A DNA stretch of 64,000 nucleotides from Enchytraeus crypticus. Its lineage: Eukaryota > Annelida > Clitellata > Enchytraeida > Enchytraeidae. This document shows positions 13,301 to 24,229 of this stretch, piece after piece. Below the pieces are notes generated by a model. That model searched no databases. It saw only the letters and a program-made list of their open reading frames with translations, and was not told where the DNA came from. Location: the NCBI GenBank assembly GCA_905160935.1, contig CAJHZI010000740.1, positions 310,001 to 374,000 of the forward strand. The letters are read 5' to 3'. Position 1 is the first letter of the stretch. Each line of letters opens with the position of its first letter. Position numbers and translations under genes: made by a program.

Positions 13301-14490
13301 AGATAATTTCATCCTTATGTATATTTCTCAAATTTTTAATCCAATTGAAAATAGTTACTTCATATTTCATAGTATGACTTTGCTTTATTAGCGGATTTTA
13401 TTCGCATTTTCAACAATAGTTACATTCATTCATTTTGACTCGATGGTTTTTTGATTACGCAATGAAATTAAATAATTGACAAAAGAGACTATGTATTCAG
13501 ATCCTGAAGATATAAATTAATGAAAGTCTCCAAAATCTCTTATAGCTATCTTTGTTATTACTCCCTTCCACGATACAGGAGACAGCAGCGTTTTTAATTT
13601 CCACAAAATCATGACAATCAAATACACGTATGATATTGATTCACGCAGGCATCCAAACCCCCCCCCCCCCCAAAGCAACGACGCACGAAACCATATTTCC
13701 CCCCTAGCCTATCTCACGATGCGCAATTTGTCTAATTCCTCTCTTTTTTAAATTTGGTACCTTTTTCCACTCCCCCTATTTTGTCAACGACACAACATTG
13801 GTAGCATTATATATATGGTCGCCCCTGGATTCATGCTTTGACTGATTTGCCTCAACTTCTGTACTGGATTTATCATGTGTTTCCAGGTATGCTGTGGCTG
13901 CTGCTACAACACTGTCCATTCTAGTACCTGACGAGGTCTACAAAGATTTGGAGAAAATCTGCAGAACGAGCAACAGTAAAGAATGCGAGGAAATGAAACT
14001 CAATCAGTCGCAGTTTCCTCGAGATGACGTTAACTCCTCCCTCAGACAGTTCAATCCGAGTATTCCGGAAGAGTTTTCCAATCGCACCGTCATGCCTTCC
14101 CTATCGCTGCTCGCTACCACAGACGCCACGAAGCTTCCTCACAGCTCCACCACTGCTTCCGTTGTTCTACCGTCCATCGCTTCCAGCACCGTCGCCATTA
14201 CTCTGCGGGATCTCACAGGAAAATCTTCTGCAGCGAACTCAAGCGGCGGTGAAACTGGGTTTAGTGTCACTAAGATTGTTATAATAGCGAGTGTAGCCGG
14301 TGGGATTTTGTTGATTGTTATTCTTATTTCCTATGCTGTTTATAAATACAGGAGCAGAGATGAGGGGACTTATAAGATTGATGAAACTAATAATTACGGC
14401 TATGAAGCATGTAACTCGAAACCTTTAGCTCAGTTAAATGGCCGAGCGAAAACAAAACATAAACGAAAAGATGTAGAATGGTATGTATAG
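1213..14490 (+). CDS. NRXN: Neurexin, 3' half of gene (9 exons)
   Basis: Presynaptic cell-adhesion receptor that binds neuroligins and other ligands outside the cell and PDZ scaffolds inside. Nine exons join in phase (1213-1342, 6506-6625, 8282-8460, 8950-9121, 10570-10671, 11388-11499, 12358-12439, 12910-13028, 13887-14490) and give 539 residues. In order they encode the end of laminin-G domain 5 (GFQGCLASVDLDG), an EGF repeat with six cysteines (CDNGGLCEQEWNSYTCNCDM), laminin-G domain 6 (GDYLELHI-like core NDYLELEI, then VYIGGKRD), a Ser/Thr-rich stalk, one transmembrane helix and a short tail. The tail has the juxtamembrane YKYRSRDEGTY block and ends EWYV, close to the vertebrate EYYV. This domain order is unique to neurexins. 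The first LG/EGF modules must lie left of the window. Confidence 0.96.
1606..1676 (-). repeat. SINE-A 3' fragment
   Basis: Only the tail (revcomp contains GAGGAAACTGACGTTAACCT) of the tRNA-headed SINE-A family. Confidence 0.6.
1797..1870 (+). repeat. Degenerate tRNA-like sequence
   Basis: GATGGCCGAGTAGTTAGCAT resembles a Leu/Ser-type tRNA D-arm and A box; AGGAGGTCATCGCTCAGAAT is a decayed variable arm and B box. No intact acceptor stem seen. Confidence 0.35.
3340..3825. repeat. 15-bp minisatellite (TTGATATCATATCTA)
   Basis: About 30 diverged units rich in GATATC palindromes, in a neurexin intron. The array is open for 64 codons on the minus strand by chance. Confidence 0.85.
4003..4192 (-). 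repeat. SINE-C copy (tRNA-like head)
   Basis: On the minus strand the head reads ATGGTGTAACGGTTAGAGTG (A box) and GGTTCAAAGCTC (B box). It shares the body (GCTCCAATAGGCAGCAAGCT) with the copy at 50408. Confidence 0.7.
5515..5758 (-). repeat. 5S rRNA-derived SINE, copy 2
   Basis: On the minus strand CGAAGTTAAGCTACATCGG then ACTTAGTACATGGATTGATG and ACCACCTTGGAAGACTGAGT follow the order of the 3' half of 5S rRNA. The tail matches the other two copies and ends with AGGAGGAAA. Confidence 0.75.
6506..6625 (+). CDS. NRXN: Neurexin exon: last EGF-like repeat
   Basis: Encodes GPPMICDATSCDNGGLCEQ and the rest of a six-cysteine EGF module, including the CDMTSFTGLTC segment typical of the neurexin EGF before LG6. 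Phase 1 at both ends, so the exon could be skipped without breaking the frame. Confidence 0.95.
6700..6830 (+). mobile_element. LINE 3' UTR remnant (family of 38900-39550)
   Basis: TGCTCAATGTTGTCCTAGAT and following bases resemble the 3' UTR at 39480-39530. Weak, old copy just after the EGF exon. Confidence 0.35.
6905..7442 (-). mobile_element. CR1/L2-like LINE, 3' end fragment
   Basis: Runs from an (AAT)n tail (LINE strand ATT) through the GACGTCCCTGACATCATCC 3' UTR into the last part of the reverse-transcriptase ORF. Nearly identical to the end of the LINE at 17535-20445, so the family has been active fairly recently. Truncated at its 5' side; sits in a neurexin intron in antisense. Confidence 0.85.
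7960..8097. repeat. Short minisatellite (TCGATTCTAATTAG-like)
   Basis: About ten degenerate 13-14 bp units upstream of the neurexin LG6 exon. Confidence 0.65.
8282..8460 (+). CDS. NRXN: Neurexin exon: LG6 N-terminal part
   Basis: Encodes DGIAYEFGSRGGLITF through NDYLELEI, the first beta strands of laminin-G domain 6. It starts in phase 1 and ends in phase 0 at a consensus GTAAGT donor. Confidence 0.95.
8950..9121 (+). CDS. NRXN: Neurexin exon: LG6 middle part
   Basis: Encodes VEGNVFAVYNMGMTD through VSKYPSG, matching the [22 protein letters not shown] stretch of vertebrate LG6 (here NDGNYHVLRFIRSGEN). The donor is weak (G|GTTTGT) but is fixed by phase and homology to the next exon. Confidence 0.93.
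10105..10300 (-). repeat. SINE fragment with RTE-like 3' tail
   Basis: Second 3' half copy. Its minus strand ends GGACCTGCCACCTGGCAGAG, very close to GGACCTGCCAGTAGGCAGTG of the RTE-like LINEs. Confidence 0.6.
10570..10671 (+). CDS. NRXN: Neurexin exon: LG6, GRQ...YIGG segment
   Basis: Encodes GRQMKTFNSISKVYIGGKRD and ends FTGTIAG. It matches GRQLTIFNSQATIIIGG, the region flanking splice site 4 in vertebrate neurexins. The donor is G|GTTCTA. Confidence 0.92.
10765..11130 (+). repeat. SINE-like element, longest copy (about 365 bp)
   Basis: Has the head (GTTGTGCTCGGGTGTGGTTG), the middle GTAAGAGGCGACTAAAGG and GGAAGGCAACGGGAAACCAC, and a 3' end ACTTGCCACTTGGCGGTGCA. No clear A/B boxes seen, so its promoter origin is unknown. 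Confidence 0.6.
11388..11499 (+). CDS. NRXN: Neurexin exon: LG6 C-terminal part
   Basis: Encodes VVLNGRKLLDLTAEGDGR through DVRLVTNPLRPYY, matching LYYNGLKVLNMAAEND through GNVRLVGEVP of vertebrate neurexins without a gap. The acceptor is TATTTTAG. Confidence 0.93.
11790..12110. repeat. Three diverged tandem copies, about 120-130 bp
   Basis: AAAAGATAAGGTTTAGT, AAAGATACGGTTTAGTG and AAAGATACGATTTAGTT each followed by GAAGTGATTTC, in a neurexin intron. Confidence 0.6.
12358..12439 (+). CDS. NRXN: Neurexin exon: start of stalk
   Basis: A short exon encoding SEMPSTEVEPRNPFQKEIYK and a few more residues. Low conservation is expected in the stalk. It is supported by a good pyrimidine-rich acceptor and matching phases (2 to 0). 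Confidence 0.8.
12910..13028 (+). CDS. NRXN: Neurexin exon: stalk with Cys pair
   Basis: Encodes NADCVKNHDGRCRASNTNAS and a polar stretch ending STAESG. The two cysteines correspond to the juxtamembrane Cys pair (ECPSDDEDIDPC) of vertebrate neurexin stalks. Phases 0 and 2 match both neighbours. Confidence 0.85.
13887..14490 (+). CDS. NRXN: Neurexin last exon: stalk, TM helix, cytoplasmic tail
   Basis: Two hundred residues: a Ser/Thr/Pro-rich stalk (likely O-glycosylated), a transmembrane helix coded at about 14269-14346 (VTKIVIIASVAGGILLIVIL), the conserved YKYRSRDEGTYKIDE block that in vertebrates contacts protein 4.1-type adaptors, a basic stretch (KTKHKRKD) and the C-terminal PDZ ligand EWYV. 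The stop codon is at 14488-14490. Confidence 0.97.
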
Positions 14491-14541
14491 TATAGCGTGC
14501 ATTTTTATATTTTATTAAATTATGCAGAAGAATGAACCCGT

Positions 14542-14547
14542 AATAAA
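14542..14547 (+). terminator. Neurexin polyadenylation signal
   Basis: AATAAA lies 52 nt after the neurexin stop codon, implying a very short 3' UTR. More distal sites cannot be excluded. Confidence 0.6.
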
Positions 14548-15554
14548 ATTAAACTTGATTTCTAATAGTTAATTCCACGTTTCTGGTTTCATCGTTGCTC
14601 CCTTAGTTTCTACCGCTGATGTAAACACATTACATCTGTTCATCACTGCAGCTGACAAGAGATTATCATCAGAGTCAGTTATAATTTCTAAAAAAATTAA
14701 AGCGGCTATAATTAATGACCGTAAATTTTCAATTTTACGGCCAAAAAGTAAGATCAGAACAAACTTCATCCCCGACCAGTTACTCTCTATCAGTCTCTCT
14801 CTATCATTCTCTCTCTACCAGTCACTCTCTATCAATCTCTCTCTACCAGTCACTCTTTACCAGTCACTCTCTATCAATCTCTCTCTGAGACCAAAAGAGA
14901 AATACAAGAGTCAATATGACTCCAGTCACCTCCTATATAGCACTCCAAGCTGAACCGTCTACACAGGCCTACCATGTATTTATAATTGTTTAAACGAAAA
15001 TACTATTTACTCATGTTTAAAAAATGCGCAAAATTTAGTAGAAACGTTGCAACTTAATAATAGTAGAAATTTCATCTAGAGAAGACCTGAAAGTTTTCTG
15101 AATGTTTGTAGAGTTTTGAACCAAGTTACAGATAATTCGAGAAGAAGCGCATTTATTTTTTTCCTCAGTCTTTATACAACCAAATATGTAGACCGATTGA
15201 GAATTTAATTTCTGATTGTCTTTAATTACACGTTATTAGGTTCATATGTTGATATCTTCTTCACTGAGTTTCTGTTTCTTTTAAAAATCTGCGAGTGAAG
15301 CATTGGACGTGCTATTACGTGCATCAAATTCATAACAACATAGAGCATAAGTAAGACAACTACGCGTAGGCTACTTTTGCGTTGGCGGTAAAAATTACAT
15401 GATTTGAAAACACATGGGTTTTTTAATTTACGCAAATAAATTCAACACTTTGGTGATAGACAGGCAAATTTATTAACAAATATTCACTGTTGAAAATGAA
15501 AAGTTCATTAGACAAGCACAATTAATATATACAACACAAAAGTAAGTGACACAG

Positions 15555-15735
15555 GTGTACAAATGACGTCGAGTGTGTATACACATTGTATAACAATCAG
15601 TGTACACATTGTACAACAATCAGTGTATACACATTGTACAACACAATCAGTGTATACACATTGTACAACACAATCAGTGTATACACATTGTACAACAATC
15701 AGTGTATACACATTGTACAATAATCACACAACACA
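15555..15735. repeat. Minisatellite, about 25-27 bp (AGTGTATACACATTGTACAA)
   Basis: Six to seven units, each with GTATAC and TTGTACAA palindromes. Short ORFs across it on both strands reflect the repeat, not genes. Confidence 0.8.
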
Positions 15736-15982
15736 TAGATGTTCAGTGTACACAACGACTTAAGTCTCCCAAAAATGAGAAACTAAATGAACCCAAACTT
15801 TCAATACTTCTCTAGAAATTCGAGAAGGTTATACAATTTCACAGCCCTGCATATAGATTTCCTAACAATAAATCTAATCTTAAATCGCTGCTCCATTGTT
15901 CACTGTTTGATGAATTAATAACTCTACTGTATTATCCTACAATATCTTACAAACAAATTCTCCTGCTAATATTCTCACATTC

Positions 15983-16053
15983 CGCTGAGCAGTCGCTAGA
16001 ACACCTGTTTGCGAAGAAAGAGGTCGCATGCTCGATTCCTGGCCGCAAAAAAC
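15983..16053 (+). repeat. tRNA-like pseudogene or SINE head
   Basis: CCGCTGAGCAGTCGCTAGAA then GAGGTCGCATGCTCGATTCC: A-box-like and B-box-like parts at tRNA spacing. Ends do not pair as an acceptor stem. Confidence 0.45.
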
Positions 16054-16194
16054 CCATCATGGAATCTTTGAGACTCCAGAGCAAATACTAGTTATAGACT
16101 TTAGCTGTACATTTTGATTTACGGAGCTCATCACTATCATGTTCTTCACAATATTACATAGAGAGAACAGGAGTTGAAAGTCAGTGTCGATAAT

Positions 16195-17465
16195 AATAAA
16201 AAAAGGTTTAAAGTTAGTTTCATCATACAAGGATGAAGTCAGGGACGTCCCCCCATCATATGTCACTACAAATCGATTCACCCCAAACGATCTGATAAAT
16301 CATGTGCTGAGGAGAAAGAAAAAGATCCTAAACGGTGCCGGCCCGGTGATAAAAGACAGTCAGGCAAGATGAAAAGTCTATGGTGGGAAGAGATGTGTTT
16401 TCAACCTACAATGGAAGGAAGTAATAGAACATGAGCGAAGATCAGGAGGCAGAGAATTCCAAACAGCAGGAGCTGAGAAAGAAAATGAAAGTCTACATAA
16501 CGAAGTAAGAATATTAGGAATTTTGAGCAGTTTGGTATCGGAAGAACCAAGCTTACGAGAAGGTTGATATTGGATTAGGAGATCAAAAAGGTAAGAAGGT
16601 TTACTAATGAGAATTGTTTTGAAAGTTAACAGAGCAATTTTATAATTCTTTGAACCACAGGAAGCCAATGAATATTATTAAGCAATGAACTAGAGGTGGC
16701 CTGAAGCCTTGAGGATCGACAGACAACACGTGCTAGAGAATTCCGAACGCGTTGCAAACGAATTGGAGTAGAAGGTAAACCATATAGTAATGAATTGCAG
16801 TAGTCAAGTCTAGAATTTACTATTGAGTTCGCAAGAATTATGGATGAATTTTTATCAAGAGATGACCGTGTCTGTCTTATTTGACGGATCTGGAAGAAAG
16901 ATGAACGACAGACAGATAAGATATGAGATTTAAAGTCAAGATCTTCATCAAATATGACACCTAAGATTTTTAGCGTTGGGAGTAGGAGTAAGAGCAAGAT
17001 TTTGAAAATATATGGAAGAATTGGCTACTTTGGTTCTTTGCTGCGGGGTGCAGATTAAAAGATATTTGGTTTTAGAAGGGTTGACAGAGAGACGATTGCA
17101 GCAAAACCATTAATAAACCTTGTCAAGAACAGATGAATGGTGTTTTAATTTCTGATAAGTATGTGAGCTAGAAAATGAGATGTACAGCTGAATATTATCA
17201 GCATAGAAGTGAAATTTTATTGAAGCATTGTCTAAAACAGAGTAGGGTAGTGTAGCGGGAAAAAGTAAAGGTCCAAGTACAGATCCTTGGGGTAAACCAC
17301 GAAGAAGAGGTAATTCAGGGGAGCGTTCATTGTTTATAAAAACAGAATTGAGTGCGACCAGACAGATAGGAGATCAGAGAAAAAGCAGAGTCAGAGATAC
17401 CAAAGTACGTTTTAAGTCTACTGTTGAGAATGTTATGATCAATGATAACTTGAAATCAAATAAAA
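16195..17465 (-). mobile_element. CR1/L2-like LINE, 5'-truncated copy
   Basis: Minus-strand LINE with RT pieces VIIDHNILNSRL, LPLLRGLPQGSVLGPLLF, FHFYADNIQLYIS and a C-terminal WNSLPPDLR block, then a 3' UTR. Older or different subfamily from its neighbour: the catalytic YADD reads YADN, and several frame breaks are visible. It lies head to head with the copy starting near 17535. Confidence 0.85.
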
Positions 17466-17534
17466 AACACCAGCAAATTCAATTAGCCTATAAAATGGAA
17501 GCTACAATTTAGTATAAGTTTATATTACATATAT

Positions 17535-20445
17535 CTTGTTTTAGCCCTCACTACTCCATATATGACCAATCATTTCACTGGCAGTTCCATTGACCATATT
17601 TCTTCCTCATGCAAACTCATTTACCAACCTATACCGTATGCCTCCGTTTGTCAATGCCTTGATTCTTTACCTTTGCCATACTTTTCTAAATCCTATCTTC
17701 ATTCTGTTTCACTTAATCTCACTTCTAAACGACATTTAAACGTCATTCTTACCTTTCTCTTAATTTTAGCAGGCGATGTTGAGTTGAATCCTGGCCCTGT
17801 TTCTTCTGTTTCTAACCTGTCCACTTACTGCCTCAATATTCGGTCTGCCACAACTATCACAAAAAACCTAAACAAACCCGAACTCATTCAACAGTTTATT
17901 CTTGACGAGTCCATTGATATTCTGTTTTTGACAGAATCATGGCTCTCTCCTGACACTCCACCTGCTGTCCTTAACTCTCTCACTCCCCATGACTACTCCA
18001 TTCAACATGTCGGTCGTTCTTCTGGTCGTGGTGGTGGCATCGCTGCTATTTTTAGGTCAACTTTTTCTTTCTCTGTTTGTAACTGTTCTCCATTTTTATC
18101 CTTTGAATATATGTCGTTCCGTCTTGTATGAAATCCAAATCTTATCTCTTTTTGATTGTTTGCAGACCACCTTCTTTATCCAAAGCCAATTTCATTTCTG
18201 ATGTTTCCTTGCTTCTTGATATTCCCTCATCACCCATTGATTTAATAATTATGGGTGATTTCAACATCCACCTTGATTCCGATGACCATTATTCTTCTGC
18301 CTTTTTATCAACACTTGATGTCTTTGATCTCACACAACATATATCTTCCCCTACTCACTCCTCTGGTCACATTCTTGATCTGCTTATCACTCGAAATAAC
18401 ATGTCATTTCTTCAGGAAGGATCTGAAAAATCCATCTGAACTACAAAATCCAGACATTAAGTCTAAATACCTGAAACAAAGAAAATTATTCAATAAAATG
18501 ATTAGTTCTGCTAAAAGCTTGTAATATCAAAATCTAATCTCGCAGAATCAAAATTGCCCCAAGAAATTATGGGGAGCACTCGATTCTCTGCTTGATCGCA
18601 CCATTCCCAAGTCACTCCCCTCTAGCTCCTCACCATAATCTCTTGCTACCTCTTTCCTCAACTTTTTCGATGACAAAATTGCCGAACTCTGTAGCTCTAT
18701 ACCCTCCAACTCTATTGACATGGACAACACCATTTCTGTAAATATGCCTGAGCCACCACTACTTTCTAGTTTTGAACCAGCTAAACCGGAAGAAATACCC
18801 AATTTTTTTCTTCGCTCAACCGACTCATCTTGCTGCCTTGATGTTATTCCTACACGATTACTGAAATCCTGTATTGATGTTTTAGTTGCTCCTAGTACAT
18901 ACTTAATCAACCTCTCACTCTCAGAAGGTATCTTCCCAACCTCCTTCAAACAAGCAGTTGTATCTCCTTTGCTAAAATCCTTTTCTGCCAAAAGATGATC
19001 TTTCCAGTTACCGTCCTATTTCCAATCTTAACTTCATCTCTAAACTTCTTGAAAAGGTAATTTATACCCGTTTATGTACTCATCTTGATTCTTTCCCTTC
19101 TCTATCTCATTATCAATCTGCCTATAGAAAACTCCATTCCACTGAAACCGCTCTTCTTCGTATACATAATGATCTTAGCTTGGCCATGAGTAGTAAACAG
19201 GGTTCTGCCTTGGTTCGTCTAGATCTCTCTGCTGCCTTCGATACAATTGACCATGGCATTCTAATAAATAGGCTTAAATCTTGTTTTGGCATTTCTGATT
19301 CTGCTTTTTCCCTTCTTACATCATATCTCTCATGTCGCACACATTCAGTTGTTATTGGTCAAAATCGCTCTTCTGAACTACCCCTTCTACGCGGTGTTCC
19401 TCAAGGTTCAGTGTTGGGTCCATTGCTCTTCTCTTTATATTGCTCAGTCTTCCATAAATTTTCATTTCTATGCAGACGACACTCAACTGTATATTTCCTT
19501 TTCTAATCATGATTCCGATCAGAAACTGGCCCATCTCTCATCCTTTCTAGACAAGGTTTATTCCTGGTTTTGTGCTAACCGTCTTGTTGTTAATCCCTCC
19601 AAAACTGAATACCTTTTAATTGGCACTCCTTTGCAAAGAAATAAAATTACTAATAATTCTGTTAATTTTCAGAATCTTGCTCTTTTACCTTCTCGATCCG
19701 CCAAAAACCTTGGAGTCATATTTGATGAAAACCTTGACTTTAAATCCCATATCTCTTCTGTTTGTCGCGCTTCTTTCTTCAGATTCGTCAGATTAGGCAA
19801 ATACGTCCATCCCTTACTAGAAATTCAGCCACTATCCTTGCTAATTCTATAGTTCATTCAAAGCTCGACTACTGTAATTCATTATTAATTCTCTTGCACG
19901 TGGTGTTTTCAAGTCCTCTCGACTTCAATTTCGCTCTCTTTCTCTACTTCGCAGACTTCACTGGCTCCCTGTTAATCAACGCATAAAATATAAAATAGCT
20001 CTATTAACTTTCAAAACTCTGCGATTTGGCAAGCCTTCTTACTTATCAGAAATTCTTCTTCCCTATCGTCCCTCACGTTCACTTCGTTCCACCGATGCCA
20101 ATCTTCTCTCAGTTCCAAATATTCTCACATCACTGGGCAGACGTTCTTTTTCTTACGCAGCACCCACAATCTGGAACTCTTTACCTGCTAATTTTCGCTC
20201 TTGTTCTTCTCTTTCAACATTCTCTAGCAAGCTTAAGACTTACCTTTTCCCACCGTAGACATAATCAATCTACCCAGACAATTTTTGATCACCGGACTAG
20301 CTTTCGTTTAGGACCTTACTTCTCCTCAGCACATTTCTTTTGCAGATTGGTCTGGGTGAATTGATCTGTAGTGATGTGTGCTGTTGGGGACGTCCCTGAC
20401 ATCATCCCTGGATTAGGAAACAGACGTTAAATCTTTATTATTATA
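17535..20445 (+). mobile_element. CR1/L2-like LINE with 2A-like peptide
   Basis: Non-LTR retrotransposon of about 2.9 kb. An ORF opening at 17562 has a 79-residue leader ending LILAGDVELNPGP (17772-17798), a 2A-type ribosome-skipping motif, and then an apurinic-type endonuclease (LNIRSATTITKNL, ILFLTESWL). Later frames carry the RT: LVRLDLSAAFDTIDHGILIN, LRGVPQGSVLGPLLFSLY, FHFYADDTQLYISF, and the thumb region. The 3' UTR ends GGAAACAGACGTTAAATC plus ATT repeats. Several frameshifts and stops make this copy inactive. No separate ORF1 seen. Confidence 0.9.
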
Positions 20446-20454
20446 TATTATGTT

Positions 20455-20725
20455 ATACGACTTGTTAAATAGTCTGTACTGTTAAATAGCCTGTACTATT
20501 AAATAGTCTGTACTATTAAATAGTATGTACAATTAAATAGTCTGTACTATTAAATAGTCTGTACTATAAAATAGTCTGTACTATTAAATAGTCTGCACTA
20601 TTAAATAGTCTGTACTATTAAATAGTCTGTACTATAAAATAGTCTGTACTATTCAATAGTCTGTACTATTAAATAGTCTGTACTATAAAATAGTCTGTAC
20701 TATTAAATAGTCTGTACTAATTTAG
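20455..20725. repeat. 17-bp array (TAGTCTGTACTATTAAA)
   Basis: About 16 units directly after the LINE tail. Each unit contains the inverted repeat ATAGT-CTGT-ACTAT. Confidence 0.9.
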
Positions 20726-20729
20726 TATA

Positions 20730-21435
20730 CTGCCCCGTAAGAAAGAGATCCTAGTCAGGTACGGCTCCGAAATGATTTCAGACGACTGACAGAGAGAGAC
20801 GAAAGCTCTCTTTCAGGGCACATGTTAGCGCTTTCGAGGTCATTGAGTCCTTTTTCACTTTATCTCCATGTATTTCAGGTGTATGATTTTACATAAGTGA
20901 AACAAAAGTGATTCAATTCAATTCAAGCTTCTCAGTGAGGTACAACACTTGATATTTTAACTGGAGCTGCTTCATCATGTCTGCAACAGTAGCTACACTA
21001 AGAACATTTAACACCTGATAGCGGCAGTGAGTATTTAGTCCTATTTAACGTGCCCTCATTTAATCTTTATACTAAAACATGTGCGTAGCTTGTAGATACA
21101 GGTCTAACAAGTAGGCCTGGTCTAATTAGAACAGCAAAGTAAATCTTAGAATTGATAAGCTACAAATAAATAGGCCCTATTTAAACACTGAGATAGTTAC
21201 ATATAATACAGTAAAAGCATAATATTTATAATAAGCTTCAGCCATATTCTGAATAATGGCGCATTCGGAGCGTATTAAAATGTTACACAATTGATCCAAT
21301 GAATCGAACGATCGAGTTCCGTGTAGATTATGAAAAGCTCTACATTAGAGTGTACACATACACAAGTAAGAGAAACAGCAAATACAATACAATGCCCATT
21401 ACATGACAAATAGTTTTAAGCAAAACATATATAGG

Positions 21436-21490
<55 letters not shown>

Positions 21491-21493
21491 TAC

Positions 21494-21546
<53 letters not shown>

Positions 21547-24225
21547 CCTATATATGTATATATATATACATATATATGTATATATATATACATATATATG
21601 TATATATATACATGTATATATACAATATCTATACATATATATACATGTATATATAATTATAGATATAAATACGCGTGATTATATGAAAATATGTTTTTCT
21701 ACGAATAACTAACAGGCAAGCAATTCAATTGCACGTTCAGTCTATTCGTAAACGAAAACTATTACCATTAGTATGACACACGATGGCTAAAAATGTCTAA
21801 AGTCTAAGTAAATCCGTTAAAATCCAATCAGTTTCATCGAATTCCGGATCTAGATTCTCGATGCACGGTTAAATATTCGGATGATCATAAAGTCTACAAA
21901 AAAAACAAGTACTTTTAATCTAAGCAGAAAATGTGGACTATCTTTAATTTGATTACAGCTTTAATTCAACAAAAAAATAAAACAAAAATTTATTTTTCCA
22001 GGTTAGTTGAAAATCGTGAATGAAATTTCTTCTATGTATGACCGTTCTATTACTTTTTACCTTTCTTTCACACTGAGTAAAGCAGCGTACTAGCATTCAT
22101 AGGAAAGCATAGATGCAACCAATAATCTGTAGTTAATAGTTGCATTAATTACAGAGATGCCTTTTCGCCTGTGAAAAAATCAATTCAACGTTCACCAAAC
22201 CAAACACCATCAAAACAACTAAACTCCACTAATCATGGATTTATCTTAAGAAAAAGGACTCAAGATAGGATTAGATAGACTAGAGTGCAGCTGTCAAACA
22301 GTGCAGCGCTACGGGAACGTATTTTAATCTAAATAAATTTAGCGTAATAGACAGACTAATCCAGCGACATATAGGCCTATATTTTCTCTCTAGCAACATG
22401 CAGATACATCTTAAGCTACATATGCCTATCTAGCTTTAGTATATCTTAGCCTATCTAGCTATTTAGGCATATCTTTATCCTAGTAAGTCCATTTTGTACA
22501 AATTAATTTTATCACGGCCACCCACTTTAGGCCTATCTAGAGCAATGGTACATATATCAATATCTAATTTGATTAGCATTAAGCTAATTTTATATTATAA
22601 CTAAAATGTAACATAACAAGCCTTTTAAAATTGTTTGACTTCGTAGTAGTAATACTTTCTCAGTTATTTATAAAAAATATCTTTATATTAAAAAGTTAAT
22701 ATATAAGTTTAGTTTACCACCAATAGGCCTAATCCCGTTTAGAGAGAAACAAATTACAACAACTAGAGACAAAGCGTGCGGTGAATTCGTCAGCAATTAG
22801 AGCTGAAACTATCAATTCATTAAAAAAATTCATTTGAAAGCTTCATTTCATTGAACGCAGACATTGTCAAACATAGTTACAAAATTCAATTCTGTACAAA
22901 ATTTAGCTTACGACAAATTAAGCGCTTTCGAAACTTATTTCAAATAAAGTTCAATGTCACAGAAAAACAGAAAACCGGCAAAAAATTTAAGAAGTCCAGA
23001 CGTTTTCTCTGAAATATTAAGTGACAAGAAATAGCAATTCAAATTCGACTCACATTTCTAAATGTTACAAATGCTATAAATAGTTAGCAATTCTTTACCA
23101 CTAGGACAATTAATATTAAGTTTTCAGAAAAGTAACTTGAAATTGGAACCACACTGTAACACATAATATCCTGCTTAACACGCGATGGCAACCGTTCTTA
23201 CAGCCAAACCAATAAAATCAAAAATAAAATTTAACATCAACGTTAATAAAGATAATTAAGAGCTTCGATGATACCTGAAAAATGCGTAATGTTCAGACCT
23301 TCACAAACTTTAATCTACTGCTTCAAATTATAAAGTTTTAAAAACTTGTTAAACGATTCAACAAGTAGGCCTGTAACCCTACAATGAGAATATAAAGTAA
23401 TCAATTTACTGTATTCATTCGTAGTAGTTGTACAGAAATGCTAAAATTCTTACACAAACCAAATCCATCTCTCTTAATTTTTTTCGATGGTTCACCCTCT
23501 CCTACTCGAATGTCTGATAAAGACTCGATTGCTATCAATTACGCTGAAATAATCGAAATATGGCTGCCTCACACTCTACATCCTTAGGCCCTCAATTTAT
23601 AAACTAATAGTACTAGTAATTGCTAGTATATAATCCAAAGATTCCTGCTGAACTCAGAAAACCATTTTCAGTAGTTAACATGGAAATAAAAGAAGACTAA
23701 GACGGATTAATTAAAAAATAGTCAAGCTGCGCTCCAATTATAGAATTCGAGCAGAAAAGATAGTTGTGGTCACTTTTAATACGGTTTTCGATTATGATGG
23801 AAGCTTGGCGATAGATAAAACAGACTGAATGTTAGGAAATGATACCTTTTTCGAAGTCATAATTGCATTTTCGAAGGTTCGATTGCTGTCTAGCTTCCTT
23901 CAGTAAAGAATTTAAAAGATTATTATTATTTAAAAACCCGTAAGCTCTGAAGTAAAAACAATTCATTTAAATTTACAGATTCTTTTGGCAAGTATTCTAT
24001 TAAAATGTCTAAGTATGTGCAGATACGTCTATATTTCGGTTAAAGTACATTTTGCCCGATGAGACTTCAGTCACACAATGCAAAACTCTCTATTTAGAAT
24101 AAATCAACTATCACATATAAATAATATCATGACACACTTTTAACAACACAAATCACTTGAAAACACGAACATTCAGTTAAAAGAAAAAACAACAGGATCT
24201 ATTGTGCAAATAGATGACAATTCCC
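20730..24225. other. Intergenic AT-rich stretch
   Basis: Beyond the (AT)n tract at 21425-21660 I see no gene, RNA gene or recognisable transposon. Confidence 0.55.
21425..21660. repeat. (AT)n microsatellite
   Basis: About 235 bp of TA repeats with interspersed AGGCCT and ATACATATAT variants. ORFs reading YIYIYIY are artefacts. Confidence 0.95.
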
Positions 24226-24229
24226 TATT

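Larger units (their letters stand above)
14561..16190. other. Intergenic, left part
   Basis: No gene seen. Contains CT-rich low complexity (14780-14890), the 15555 minisatellite and a tRNA-like sequence at 15983. Confidence 0.6.

Noticed and set aside
15983-16053. A functional tRNA gene
   Set aside because: A and B boxes are visible but the ends do not form an acceptor stem; kept only as tRNA-like repeat.
21340-21678. Tyr-Ile repeat frames on both strands
   Set aside because: Translation of (AT)n; no coding signal.
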